43,566 bases of DNA from the NCBI GenBank assembly GCA_022562915.1, contig JADFOJ010000022.1:1-43566 (forward strand). The letters are read 5' to 3'. Of this stretch, positions 26,004 to 33,496 are shown one piece after another; within the stretch, counting starts at the first letter, position 1, and each line of letters starts with the position of its first letter. The notes under the pieces are model-generated. The model was not told where the DNA came from. It saw only the letters and a program-made list of their open reading frames with translations, and made no database searches. The position numbers and the translations under genes are program-made. Source of the DNA: Planctomycetota bacterium. Lineage in GTDB: Bacteria; Planctomycetota; Phycisphaerae; Phycisphaerales; SM1A02.

Positions 26004-27383
26004 ATGAAGTACTACGAAACCGTCCTCGATCTCGTCGGGCATACGCCGCTGGTGAAGCTCCATCGCATGGTTGATGACGGCTCCGCCGACCTCTACGTCA
26101 AGATGGAGCACCTCAATCCGACCGGTTCGGTCAAGGACCGGATGGCCGTCCACATGATGCGGCGTGCGGAGGAGGCCGGCCTGATCAAGCCGGGTGCCAC
26201 CATCGTCGAGAGCACCTCCGGCAACACCGGCCTCGGCCTGGCGATGGTCTGCGCGGTCCGCGGGTACCGGTGCGTGTTCACGATGCCCGACAAGATGAGC
26301 CAGGAAAAGATCGACATGCTGAAGTCGTACGGGGCCGCGGTCATCGTGACGCGGACGGATCTTCTGCACGACCATCCGGACAGCTATGTCGAGGTCGCCA
26401 AGCGCATCGCCCGTGACACACCGAATGCCTTCTATACCGATCAGTACTACAACATGTCCAACCCCGAGGCGCACTACCTCACGACCGGCCCCGAGATCTG
26501 GCAGGACACGGCCGGTTCGCTCGATTGCCTCGTCGGCGGCATCGGCACCGGCGGCACGATCTCCGGAGCGGGCAAGTACCTGAAGGAAAGGGCGGCCGAA
26601 GCCGGACGCGAGATCCGCATCGTCTGCCCGGACCCCCAGGGCAGCATCTATCACGACGAGTTCTACAAGGGTTCCTCGGGCAAACCGGACATCTACCGGG
26701 TGGAGGGGATCGGCCACGACTTCATGGTGGGGACGCTCGACTTCACCGTCATCGACGAGATCTTCGAGGTCTCGGACCGTGACTCGTTCCTGACGGCCCG
26801 GCGTCTCGCCCGCGAGGAGGGGATCTTCTGCGGCGGATCCACGGGGACCGCCGTCTTCGGAGCGCTCAAGGTCGCCCGGCAACTCGGCCCCGGCAAGGTG
26901 GTCGTGTGCATTCTCTGCGATTCGGGCGATCGCTACCTGAGCAAGTGCTTCAACGACGACTGGATGAAGGACATGGGCTTCCTCGGCCTCGCCGAGCGGC
27001 TCGGCACGGTCCGCGAACTCATGCAGCGCAAGCGGCGAGCCGTGGAGTTCGCACGCTCAGACGAGACGCTCGCGCACGTCGCCCACCGCATGAACGACCT
27101 GGGCATCTCGCAGATGCCGGTCACGCGCAGCAACGGCCGCCCGTTCATGATGATCCACGAGGGAGACCTCCTCCAGAGCCTCGTCACCGGCCAGTGTTCG
27201 GCGGACGACCCCGTCGGGTCCGCAGCCAAGCCGATGCACGGGCAGGTGTCGCTGGAGGATCCGTTGTCCCGGGTCCAGGAGGTCTTCGATCATGACAGCA
27301 TCGCGGTTGTCATCGAGCACGACGACATCATCGGCATCATCAGCAAGATCGATATCGTGGAGTTCCTCGCCGCCCGAACCTGA
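26004..27383 (+). CDS. Cystathionine beta-synthase-like PLP enzyme with tandem CBS domains
   Basis: 459 residues. The fold-type II PLP domain (about 1-320) has Lys44 in PTGSVKDRM as the Schiff-base lysine, STSGNTGLGLAM for substrate carboxylate binding, and GGIGTGGTISGAGKYL for the phosphate. Two CBS domains (about 335-459) follow, which in this family bind adenosyl ligands and regulate activity. There is no N-terminal haem domain. The reaction is probably cystathionine synthesis from serine and homocysteine, though O-acetylserine or related chemistry cannot be excluded. No cystathionine lyase gene is nearby. The ATG at 26004 has GGTGAG upstream; an in-frame GTG at 25995 is an alternative. 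Confidence 0.9.
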   Translation: MKYYETVLDLVGHTPLVKLHRMVDDGSADLYVKMEHLNPTGSVKDRMAVHMMRRAEEAGLIKPGATIVESTSGNTGLGLAMVCAVRGYRCVFTMPDKMSQEKIDMLKSYGAAVIVTRTDLLHDHPDSYVEVAKRIARDTPNAFYTDQYYNMSNPEAHYLTTGPEIWQDTAGSLDCLVGGIGTGGTISGAGKYLKERAAEAGREIRIVCPDPQGSIYHDEFYKGSSGKPDIYRVEGIGHDFMVGTLDFTVIDEIFEVSDRDSFLTARRLAREEGIFCGGSTGTAVFGALKVARQLGPGKVVVCILCDSGDRYLSKCFNDDWMKDMGFLGLAERLGTVRELMQRKRRAVEFARSDETLAHVAHRMNDLGISQMPVTRSNGRPFMMIHEGDLLQSLVTGQCSADDPVGSAAKPMHGQVSLEDPLSRVQEVFDHDSIAVVIEHDDIIGIISKIDIVEFLAART

Positions 27384-27449
27384 CGGCACCCGGCAGGACT
27401 GCGACAATCGAATATGATCGGGGACCGGTCCAACCAGAGGAGCCCACCA

Positions 27450-28175
27450 GTGGTGAAGTCAGCACGGCACGAATCGGACATCTGGCTGTATGACGATGAA
27501 GGCGACCTGCTGCTGGAAGCCGACAAGAGAACCGACAGGGTGATCCTGCTGCCCTCGGGCGATCCGCGTCATGCGAGCAAGGACCCCGATCGGATCCGGA
27601 TCCAGTGGGGGCAGCACCTGCTGGCGGACCTGGTCGCCGGCCGGTACCGGACCGCCGTGTGCGCCGTCAACGACGTGGACAACTCGCGCGGAATCGTGGG
27701 CGAGATCCTGGAACTCGTTCCCACCAGCCAGTGGAACGTCCAGACGGCCACGGCGTACGCGAAGATGTTCCACGAGTCCGTTGCCGTGCACGCGCCTCAC
27801 GACAGGGAACCGTACATCCTCAAGTTCGACCTGGACCAGTTGCTGATCATGGCGATCCTGCGGCCACGTGACAAGGAGCACTTCACCCTCGAGGATCTCT
27901 CGCGCGGATTCGGGACAGTGGCCAAGATGCTCGCAGGCCGGCGCGAGCGGTTGCCCGTCGCCAGCGTCTCGTTCCTCGGCGCCAAGTCCAACGCGCTCAT
28001 GGGTCCCAACGACCGGGAGCCGTCCTTTGAGTCCGTCCTGCGGACCATGTTCGAGGCGGGGTTCCGCGGCGACGTGTACCCCTCGCTGGCCATGTGGGAA
28101 CTTGCGCCCACCGGCGCATTCGCCAGCTATCCCTTCCCCGAGAGCCTCAACGTGATGCGTTCCGGCGGTTTCTGA
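27450..28175 (+). CDS. Hypothetical protein, 241 aa
   Basis: No family recognised. Base composition, length and signals support a real gene. The GTG at 27450 (or the next codon, also GTG) follows AGAGGAG at 27436-27442, which favours it over the ATG at 27414. The product is soluble and mixed alpha/beta, with no signal peptide or membrane helix. Segments that look structured include FKLDQLLIMAILRPRDKEHF-like sequence in the middle and SLAMWELAPTGAFASYPFPE near the end. It lies 66 bases after the CBS-domain enzyme on the same strand and may be co-transcribed. Confidence 0.75.
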   Translation: MVKSARHESDIWLYDDEGDLLLEADKRTDRVILLPSGDPRHASKDPDRIRIQWGQHLLADLVAGRYRTAVCAVNDVDNSRGIVGEILELVPTSQWNVQTATAYAKMFHESVAVHAPHDREPYILKFDLDQLLIMAILRPRDKEHFTLEDLSRGFGTVAKMLAGRRERLPVASVSFLGAKSNALMGPNDREPSFESVLRTMFEAGFRGDVYPSLAMWELAPTGAFASYPFPESLNVMRSGGF

Positions 28176-28241
28176 ATGACGGAACCGCGGCCACAGCGCA
28201 CGGAGAACCCCGGAGTCGTGGTGACCCTGGGGTTCTGTGAA

Positions 28242-28315
<74 letters not shown>

Positions 28316-28325
28316 ATCGGGGGAG

Positions 28326-28354
28326 ACTATATCTGGAGCCCGGTCACCGATCAA
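28326..28354 (-). promoter_or_regulatory. Predicted tRNA-fMet promoter
   Basis: On the minus strand, TTGATC (28349-28354) and TATAGT (28326-28331) are separated by exactly 17 bases. The mature tRNA begins 10 bases after the -10 element, leaving only a few leader bases. Both hexamers are close to sigma-70 consensus. Confidence 0.7.
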
Positions 28355-28400
28355 GATCGGATGGATCGACCGGTCGGGCAGCCTGGTCGTGCGGACCCGC

Positions 28401-28748
28401 TCAGATCACCTGGCGGGCCCGGTGGTCCGCGGCGATCGTCGCCAGGATGCCGGCTGCGTTCTCATCGACGTCGATGAAAGCAAGCCCGATCTCGTGGCGG
28501 CGGAAACCAAGCCGGCGGCTCCAGGCAACGCTGCTGCGGAGCGTCAGGCTGACGTCGCCGGCCCGGATTCTCACGTCGAGCTTGCCGACGTGGGGACGCG
28601 TCGCCAGGACGCGCATGCCGCCCGGGGAGAGGTCCAGCACCGGACCGAGGTCGCTGACGAGCAACTCCTGGGCCACGCGACCGGGTATGCGGCGACCATC
28701 CCGGGGTCCGACAAATCGACTCAGCCGAAGTGACTGGTTGAATTGCAT
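28401..28748 (-). CDS. PilZ-domain protein
   Basis: 115 residues, essentially a single PilZ domain. The c-di-GMP signature is present: RxxxR in RRIPGR, then LDLSPGGMRV, matching (D/N)xSxxG about 20-30 residues later. Expected to bind cyclic di-GMP and act as a stand-alone adaptor; the target is unknown. The ATG at 28748 begins MQFNQSLRLSRFVG. The open frame continues upstream for about 150 codons, but that part overlaps the divergent gene and has Arg-rich shadow composition. It lies downstream of the initiator tRNA promoter region on the same strand. Confidence 0.8.
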   Translation of the reverse strand: MQFNQSLRLSRFVGPRDGRRIPGRVAQELLVSDLGPVLDLSPGGMRVLATRPHVGKLDVRIRAGDVSLTLRSSVAWSRRLGFRRHEIGLAFIDVDENAAGILATIAADHRARQVI

Positions 28749-28900
28749 GACATCACCATCGTGGCAAACGCGGGCCTCATTGAGCAATCCGCTGGAATAC
28801 CGTTCATATCGGCGGCTTCTGCGCGACTCGGCTTCCGCGGCCGGCCTGTTCGAGCGGCTGTTCAATGACTGTGGCACGGATCGCCGATAAAGTTCCCCCC

Positions 28901-29743
28901 ATGCACACCGGTAGCACTTGGCTTCGGGAGGTGCCCGGCTGGTTGTTCGTGGCCGCCGGGCTGACGCTCTGTGTCGTCGGGGTCCTCGTGCCCGCACAGC
29001 GGAGCGTGCACGTTCTTCACCGCCAGCTCGCCAGGATCGAGAACCAACACGCTCTTGGGCAGACCCGCATCGAGGCGTACGAGCGTTTCCTGGATCGCCT
29101 CCGCCACCGGGACCCGTCGCTCGTTCGGCGCCTTGCCGCGGCGGAGCTGAACCTCGTACCCGCCGGAGCAACGCCGGTGCTTCTGTCCTCAACACAGCGT
29201 GCGACGGTCCACGACTGGATCGTTCGCTCTGCGGACATCACGACGCCGAGGGCCGGTGCGGTGAACGAGAGCCGGCTCTCGTGGCTCACCGATGGTTCTC
29301 GCCGCCTCTGGGTGCTTGGCTTCGGCGTCCTCGTCGTGTTCGTCGGGCTGGTCGTGGACAGCCGCCCGAGAGCGGCGACGCGGCGCTGCACGAGCCCGGG
29401 TCACTCCCGGCCGCGCCGGCGACCGGACCAGTTCCACGTCAACGCAGGCGTTGAGTGGAGTGGCAACGGCCAGAACGATGACGAGATCGAGGAGGACGAC
29501 GACGAGCTGGACGACGAGGCGGACAGCGACGAGTTCGAGGACGATGACGAGGATGACGACGAGTTCGAGGACGACGACGACGAGTTCGAGGAGGAGGAGG
29601 ACGACCAGCTCGAGGAAGACGACGATGAGGCTGGTGAGAGCAGGGAGGACGACGAAGAAGAGGGTGAAGACGAAGAGGATGCGAACCAGCGCCGCGAGGA
29701 CACAGGCGAAAAGGCCCGTCCCGCAGGTAGCACCCTGATCTGA
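28901..29743 (+). CDS. Two-helix membrane protein with extreme acidic C-terminal tail
   Basis: 280 residues from the ATG at 28901 (an in-frame ATG at 28865 is possible; neither has a clear ribosome-binding site). There are two transmembrane segments, about 10-30 and 138-158. Between them is a helical region suited to a coiled coil (VHVLHRQLARIENQHALGQT). The tail from about 190 to 265 is almost wholly Asp and Glu with a few Ser, Phe and Gly. No family recognised. The membrane part resembles septum-type small coiled-coil proteins only in outline. The acidic stretch is read from a GA-rich repeat-like DNA tract and could vary in length between strains. Confidence 0.7.
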   Translation: MHTGSTWLREVPGWLFVAAGLTLCVVGVLVPAQRSVHVLHRQLARIENQHALGQTRIEAYERFLDRLRHRDPSLVRRLAAAELNLVPAGATPVLLSSTQRATVHDWIVRSADITTPRAGAVNESRLSWLTDGSRRLWVLGFGVLVVFVGLVVDSRPRAATRRCTSPGHSRPRRRPDQFHVNAGVEWSGNGQNDDEIEEDDDELDDEADSDEFEDDDEDDDEFEDDDDEFEEEEDDQLEEDDDEAGESREDDEEEGEDEEDANQRREDTGEKARPAGSTLI

Positions 29744-29787
29744 ACGTACCATCCCCGCCGCCGGCCTGGAGAGGTCGGAGCGGGTTC

Positions 29788-30939
29788 ATGGCGCGTACCT
29801 CCAGAGACATTCCTGACGCGACCCTGCGGCTGCTGCTCGCCCCCGGGATGGGGGCGGTCACGCTGGCTCGCCTCCGCCGGCATTTCGGTTCCGACGAGGA
29901 GATCGTGACCGCAACGGCGAAGAGACTCGCCGAGGTGCAACGCATCGGACCCGATTCGGCCGCCGCCCTGCGCCGGGCGCTCGAGGACACCGACCCCGCC
30001 CGCGAGCGACGTCGTATGGACGACTGCGGCGCCGGCCTGATCGTGCGGGGCGATGACGATTACCCGGTGCTGCTTGAAACGATCCCCGACCCGCCGGCGG
30101 CCCTGTGGATTCGGGGCCGGCTGGAGGAGGCCGATCGCCTCGCCGTGGCCGTCGTGGGAGCGCGGCGCTGCACGGCGTATGGTCGCGAACAGGCCGGTCG
30201 ATTCTCGAGCCTGCTGGCTGAGTGCGGGCTGACCATCGTCTCGGGCGGAGCGATCGGCATCGATGCCGAAGCGCATCGCGGTGCCCTCCGCGCCGGCGGA
30301 AGGACGATCGTCGTTCTCGGGTGCGGCCTGGCCGTGACGTATCCGCCGCAGCACGGCGAGCTCTTCGAACGGATCGTCGCGGCCGGCGGGGCGCTTCTCA
30401 GTGAGTACCCGATGCGCTCACTACCGCTGGCGGCGCACTTCCCCCATCGCAACCGGATTATCTCCGGCCTGAGCGTCGGCGTGCTCGTGATCGAGGCCGC
30501 CCGGCGCAGCGGTGCGCTCATTACGGCGCGGCGCGCGGCCGAGGAGCACGGCCGCGAAGTGATGGCCGTGCCCGGCCGCGTGGATTCGCCGGCGTCAGCC
30601 GGGTGCCACGCCGCCATTCGCGAGGGCTGGGCAGCCCTGGTGACCAGTCACGCCGACGCCATCTGCCAGCTCGATGCATCGAGCCACCTCGTGCGCGGCG
30701 CGCTGGAGGCGGCGGGACATGCCGACGCGCGAACATCCGCAACGCTCTTCGAGACAAAGCTGACCGATGCCCAGCGGACCATTGTCGAAACACTGCGGGA
30801 TGCAGGCGGTGCCATCGTTGTTGACCAGATAGCCGCACGCTGCGACCTGCCGTTGAGCCGCATCCTGGCGGATCTGACGCTGCTGGAGATTCGCGGACGG
30901 ATCAGCCAGGACCGCCAGGGGGTACGGCTCAAGAGTTAA
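29788..30939 (+). CDS. dprA: DNA processing protein DprA
   Basis: 383 residues. An N-terminal SAM-like helical region (PGMGAVTLARLRRHFGS), the Rossmann-like DprA/Smf core with VGARRCTAYG, SGGAIGIDAEAH and HFPHRNRIISGLS, and a C-terminal winged-helix domain (about 325-383). DprA protects incoming single-stranded DNA and loads RecA during natural transformation, and is widely conserved even where competence is unknown. ATG at 29788 with GGAG upstream. It converges on lexA through a repeat-rich spacer. Confidence 0.95.
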   Translation: MARTSRDIPDATLRLLLAPGMGAVTLARLRRHFGSDEEIVTATAKRLAEVQRIGPDSAAALRRALEDTDPARERRRMDDCGAGLIVRGDDDYPVLLETIPDPPAALWIRGRLEEADRLAVAVVGARRCTAYGREQAGRFSSLLAECGLTIVSGGAIGIDAEAHRGALRAGGRTIVVLGCGLAVTYPPQHGELFERIVAAGGALLSEYPMRSLPLAAHFPHRNRIISGLSVGVLVIEAARRSGALITARRAAEEHGREVMAVPGRVDSPASAGCHAAIREGWAALVTSHADAICQLDASSHLVRGALEAAGHADARTSATLFETKLTDAQRTIVETLRDAGGAIVVDQIAARCDLPLSRILADLTLLEIRGRISQDRQGVRLKS

Positions 30940-30971
30940 CGCCGGTGGTTGGAGGTCGCTGCACGGGCGAT

Positions 30972-31006
30972 CTCGTCCGCCGAGGCGGACTCGCTCGACC
31001 ATGCCA
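30972..31006 (+). repeat. Dispersed intergenic element, degenerate copy 5
   Basis: Hairpin GTCCGCC (30975-30981), loop GA, GGCGGAC (30984-30990), the same stem as hairpin one of the copy at 20572, followed by GACCATGCCA (30997-31006), a terminal repeat variant also seen in the copy at 2661. The left terminal repeat is not recognisable. Located between the ends of dprA and lexA. The rest of 30940-31093 shows no gene. Confidence 0.6.
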
Positions 31007-31093
31007 CCCGCTTCTTCGAGAGCGATCGATGTAGCTCTACCGCACGTTGCACCAGAGCGAGTGTCGACCCGGAGGGTCGTACGGAGCGCTCGA

Positions 31094-31259
31094 ACTAGAG
31101 CGGGTTCACTGCAGGTGTAGCGTTCTGAGTGCGATGCTCTTCGCTGTGGTGGCGCCGCCGGATCGACGGCATATTGCTGATATTCCGAGATTCGGCGACG
31201 TCACCACAGCGGAGATGATCGTGCTCAGAACGCTACAGATGGAGTGAACCCGCTCTAGT
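31094..31259. mobile_element. MITE-like palindromic element overlapping the lexA stop
   Basis: A 166-bp near-palindrome with perfect 17-bp ends (31094-31110 with 31243-31259, ACTAGAGCGGGTTCACT). Inner arms match 18 of 20 (31116-31135 with 31218-31237) and then 10 of 10 (31142-31151 with 31202-31211), leaving a short central loop. There is no open frame. Both ends carry CTAG with TA at the junction, consistent with a non-autonomous derivative of an IS630/Tc1-mariner element inserting at a CTAG target and duplicating TA; that family call is inference. Its right arm contains the lexA stop codon (31255-31257). Confidence 0.8.
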
Positions 31260-31878
31260 ACCTGCGGAGCACGCCGATAACGACCCCCTGCACCTGGCAG
31301 TCGCGCTCGGTGACCATGATCGGTTCGAAGTCCGGATTCGCCGGCTGAAGTCGGATCCGCCTGCCGTCGCGATAGAAAGTCTTCAGCGTCGTCTCGCCGG
31401 TCGCGGTCAACAGGGCGACCACGCGCTGACCGTTGCGCGCCGTCTGGCGGCGCTCGACGATCACGTAGTCGCCGTCGAGGATCCCCTCGTCTTTCATGGA
31501 GTCGCCCTCGACCTGGAGCGCGAACGTCCCGCCTCGCTGGCCGATGCGCGGGCCGAAGAGCTCCTCGAGATCGAGCTGATCGGACTGCTGAAGCCGCTCG
31601 ATCGGCTGGCCTGCAACGATGCGTCCCACCAGCGGGAATCGCAGCGGCTTCGTTTCGTCCGGAATGATCGTCTTCTCAGGCAGTGACAAAGAGCGTGCCT
31701 TGTTCCGATCGCGACGAAGCGCTCCTTTTTTGATAAGCGCTTCGACGTGCTCGAACACGGTAACCTTGCTGACGCCGATTTCGTCGGCGATTTCCTGCAT
31801 CGTCGGCGAAAAGCCGTGGGCGATGCGGTGGTCGCGAATGAGCTTGAGGATCCTGAGTTGCTTTGGTGTGAGATTCAT
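31255..31878 (-). CDS. lexA: SOS repressor LexA
   Basis: 207 residues. N-terminal winged helix (TPKQLRILKLIRDH, FSPTMQEIADEIGVSKVT) and a C-terminal S24 peptidase domain. Self-cleavage site Ala89-Gly90 (GRIVAGQPI), catalytic Ser127 in VEGDSMKDEG and Lys166 in ETTLKTF are all present, so it should respond to RecA. The ATG at 31878 follows AGGAGA. The TAG stop lies inside the terminal repeat of the MITE-like element, directly after RRY. An upstream small frame overlaps its first 203 bases in another frame. Confidence 0.96.
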   Translation of the reverse strand: MNLTPKQLRILKLIRDHRIAHGFSPTMQEIADEIGVSKVTVFEHVEALIKKGALRRDRNKARSLSLPEKTIIPDETKPLRFPLVGRIVAGQPIERLQQSDQLDLEELFGPRIGQRGGTFALQVEGDSMKDEGILDGDYVIVERRQTARNGQRVVALLTATGETTLKTFYRDGRRIRLQPANPDFEPIMVTERDCQVQGVVIGVLRRY

Positions 31879-32125
31879 CCCTTGTCTCCTGGTGTCCGCC
31901 TGAAGGCGATGTATCGAGTCGGTTCATCGCATCCCGGATCCGCCCGAGGGTCCGGAACTGACCGTCAAGCCACGCCGATGCGGCAGTCCGGCGCCGCTTC
32001 GCGGGCGTCTCCGGGGCCGGATGGTCCGGAAGGCCGCCGGGTTCCACGACGAGCCTGGTGCCACGAGCGACATAACGGGTGACGAAACTGCCGCCGGGGC
32101 CGGTGATGATCAGAGGTGCAGGCAT
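31676..32125 (-). CDS. Possible small gene upstream of and overlapping lexA
   Basis: The ATG at 32125 has a good ribosome-binding site (GGAGA, about 6 bases upstream), and the first 80 codons fill the space before lexA. It begins MPAPLIITGPGGSFVTRYVA and continues with a Pro/Arg-rich stretch and WLDGQFRTLGRIRDAMNRL. The frame has no stop before lexA and runs 203 bases into it, where its composition becomes Arg-rich and looks like shadow. Either the gene is real with an overlapping end, or its stop has been lost, or the frame is spurious. No family recognised. Confidence 0.4.
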   Translation of the reverse strand: MPAPLIITGPGGSFVTRYVARGTRLVVEPGGLPDHPAPETPAKRRRTAASAWLDGQFRTLGRIRDAMNRLDTSPSGGHQETRDESHTKATQDPQAHSRPPHRPRLFADDAGNRRRNRRQQGYRVRARRSAYQKRSASSRSEQGTLFVTA

Positions 32126-32176
32126 TCGGTTCTCCGTGGCCGGGCTGCCGACAAGTTGGCTTTCGGACGACGGGCC

Positions 32177-32193
32177 CAGACTTGCCAAGTCTG
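32177..32193. promoter_or_regulatory. Candidate LexA operator (17-bp palindrome)
   Basis: CAGACTTG-C-CAAGTCTG, a perfect 8+1+8 palindrome. It lies about 8 bases downstream of the predicted -10, so it would cover the transcription start, and it is 52 bases before the first ATG. Position and symmetry fit a repressor site; assignment to LexA rests only on proximity. The sequence is unlike the E. coli and Bacillus SOS boxes. Confidence 0.5.
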
Positions 32194-32201
32194 TTTGGCA
32201 T

Positions 32202-32230
32202 ACGTTACCCCAACATCTCCCGTAAGGCAA
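32202..32230 (-). promoter_or_regulatory. Possible promoter for lexA
   Basis: On the minus strand, TTGCCT (32225-32230) and TAACGT (32202-32207) are 17 bases apart. Both hexamers are moderate matches. The adjacent palindrome makes a regulated promoter plausible. The spacer region 32126-32299 also separates lexA from the divergent aminotransferase, for which no clear promoter was seen. Confidence 0.4.
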
Positions 32231-32299
32231 GCCCATTGTCGATGTTTTTCGGAGAGCCGCCCCGGGCATCGAACGGACGACGGTGCCTAGGCTGTCACC

Positions 32300-33496
32300 A
32301 TGCCCGGCCGAACCATCCTGGAGACCGCCCTGAACCCGCCGGAGCCGCTCGGGCCGGACCTGTTGTCACATTGGCTGCTGGACCCCGATATCGCTTTTCT
32401 CAACCACGGCTGCTTCGGCGCGACCCCCCGTACCGTCCTGGAGGTCCAGATCGCCTGGCGCCGGCGGATCGAGCGACGCCCCGTCGAGGTGCTGGACCGC
32501 CGCCGCGACGCGCTGCTGGCCGAGGCCAAGGCGGCCGTCGGCGAATTCATCGGGGCCGCGGCGGTCGACTTCGGTTTCGTGACCAATGCCACCGGCGGGG
32601 TGAACGCGGTGCTGCGGTCGCTGCGGCTCGACGCCGGCGACGAACTCGTCATGACCGATCACGTGTACAACGCGTGCCGCCAGACCATTCGCTTCATCGA
32701 ACGCGAGTCCGGCGCCAAGGCGATCGAGGCCGAGGTTCCGTTGCCGGTCGAAGGCCCCGACGAGATCGTCGCCTGCATCGCCGGCGCATTGTCAGACCGG
32801 ACGCGTCTGGTCCTGGTCGACCACATCGCGTCGTCAACCGCGGTGATCTTCCCGGTCCGTCAGATCATCGATCTCTGCGGCGACCGCGGAATAGACGTGC
32901 TGATCGACGGAGCACACGCGCCGGGCATGGTCGAACTCGACGTCGCCGGGCTTGGTGCGGCGTACTACACGGGGAACCTGCACAAATGGGTGTGCGCGCC
33001 GAAAGGCGCCGCCTTCCTGTGGGTGCGACCTGACCGCCAGGCAGGCATTCATCCCAACACGATCAGCCACTTCCTGGACGAGGGCCTGTCCAGTGAGTTC
33101 AACTGGCAGGGCACGCGAGACATTACCGCGTGGCTGTGCGTACCCGACTCAATCGATTTCATGCGGCAATTCGGCTGGAACAACGTCCGGCGGCACAACC
33201 ACGCGATGGCGGTCTGGGCCCAGTCAATGCTGAGCCGCCGGTGGGCGGTCCCCGCGAGCACCCCTTCCGACGGGTCGATGCTCGGCTCGATGGCCACGCT
33301 GCCGCTGCCGGCCGGCGTCCGTCACCGCTTCGCCGACCCCGACACGTTCCAGTCGCGGCTCTATGATCAGCACCGCATCGAAGTACCCATCATCGAGTTC
33401 AAGGAGCGGTGGTGGGTTCGCGTGTCCTGCCAGGTGTACAACGAGCCCGGGCAGTACGAGCGGTTGGGCGAAGCGGTGATGGAGCTTTCAACGTAG
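32300..33496 (+). CDS. Class V aminotransferase, isopenicillin-N epimerase-like
   Basis: 398 residues, PLP fold type I. The start of the domain (FLNHGCFGATPRTVLEVQ) is the hallmark of the epimerase-like subgroup. Asp203 (LIDGAHAPGM) should contact the PLP ring nitrogen and Lys229 (TGNLHKWVCAPKG) forms the Schiff base. Members include cysteine desulfurase-like lyases and epimerases, so the reaction cannot be set; nothing nearby suggests beta-lactam synthesis. The stop touches the start of the cytochrome gene without spacing (TAG ATG), so the two are likely co-transcribed. Confidence 0.85.
   Translation: MPGRTILETALNPPEPLGPDLLSHWLLDPDIAFLNHGCFGATPRTVLEVQIAWRRRIERRPVEVLDRRRDALLAEAKAAVGEFIGAAAVDFGFVTNATGGVNAVLRSLRLDAGDELVMTDHVYNACRQTIRFIERESGAKAIEAEVPLPVEGPDEIVACIAGALSDRTRLVLVDHIASSTAVIFPVRQIIDLCGDRGIDVLIDGAHAPGMVELDVAGLGAAYYTGNLHKWVCAPKGAAFLWVRPDRQAGIHPNTISHFLDEGLSSEFNWQGTRDITAWLCVPDSIDFMRQFGWNNVRRHNHAMAVWAQSMLSRRWAVPASTPSDGSMLGSMATLPLPAGVRHRFADPDTFQSRLYDQHRIEVPIIEFKERWWVRVSCQVYNEPGQYERLGEAVMELST

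Noticed and set aside
28870-28880. TGTGGCACGG before the acidic-tail membrane protein gene, similar to the element's terminal repeat
   Set aside because: No partner repeat or hairpin follows, and the same 10 bases also occur by chance inside the DUF374 coding region (near 25421).
29189-29752. Minus-strand frame with a long Leu/Val-rich hydrophobic product
   Set aside because: It is the complement of the Asp/Glu tract; the apparent membrane helices come from GA-rich codons read backwards.
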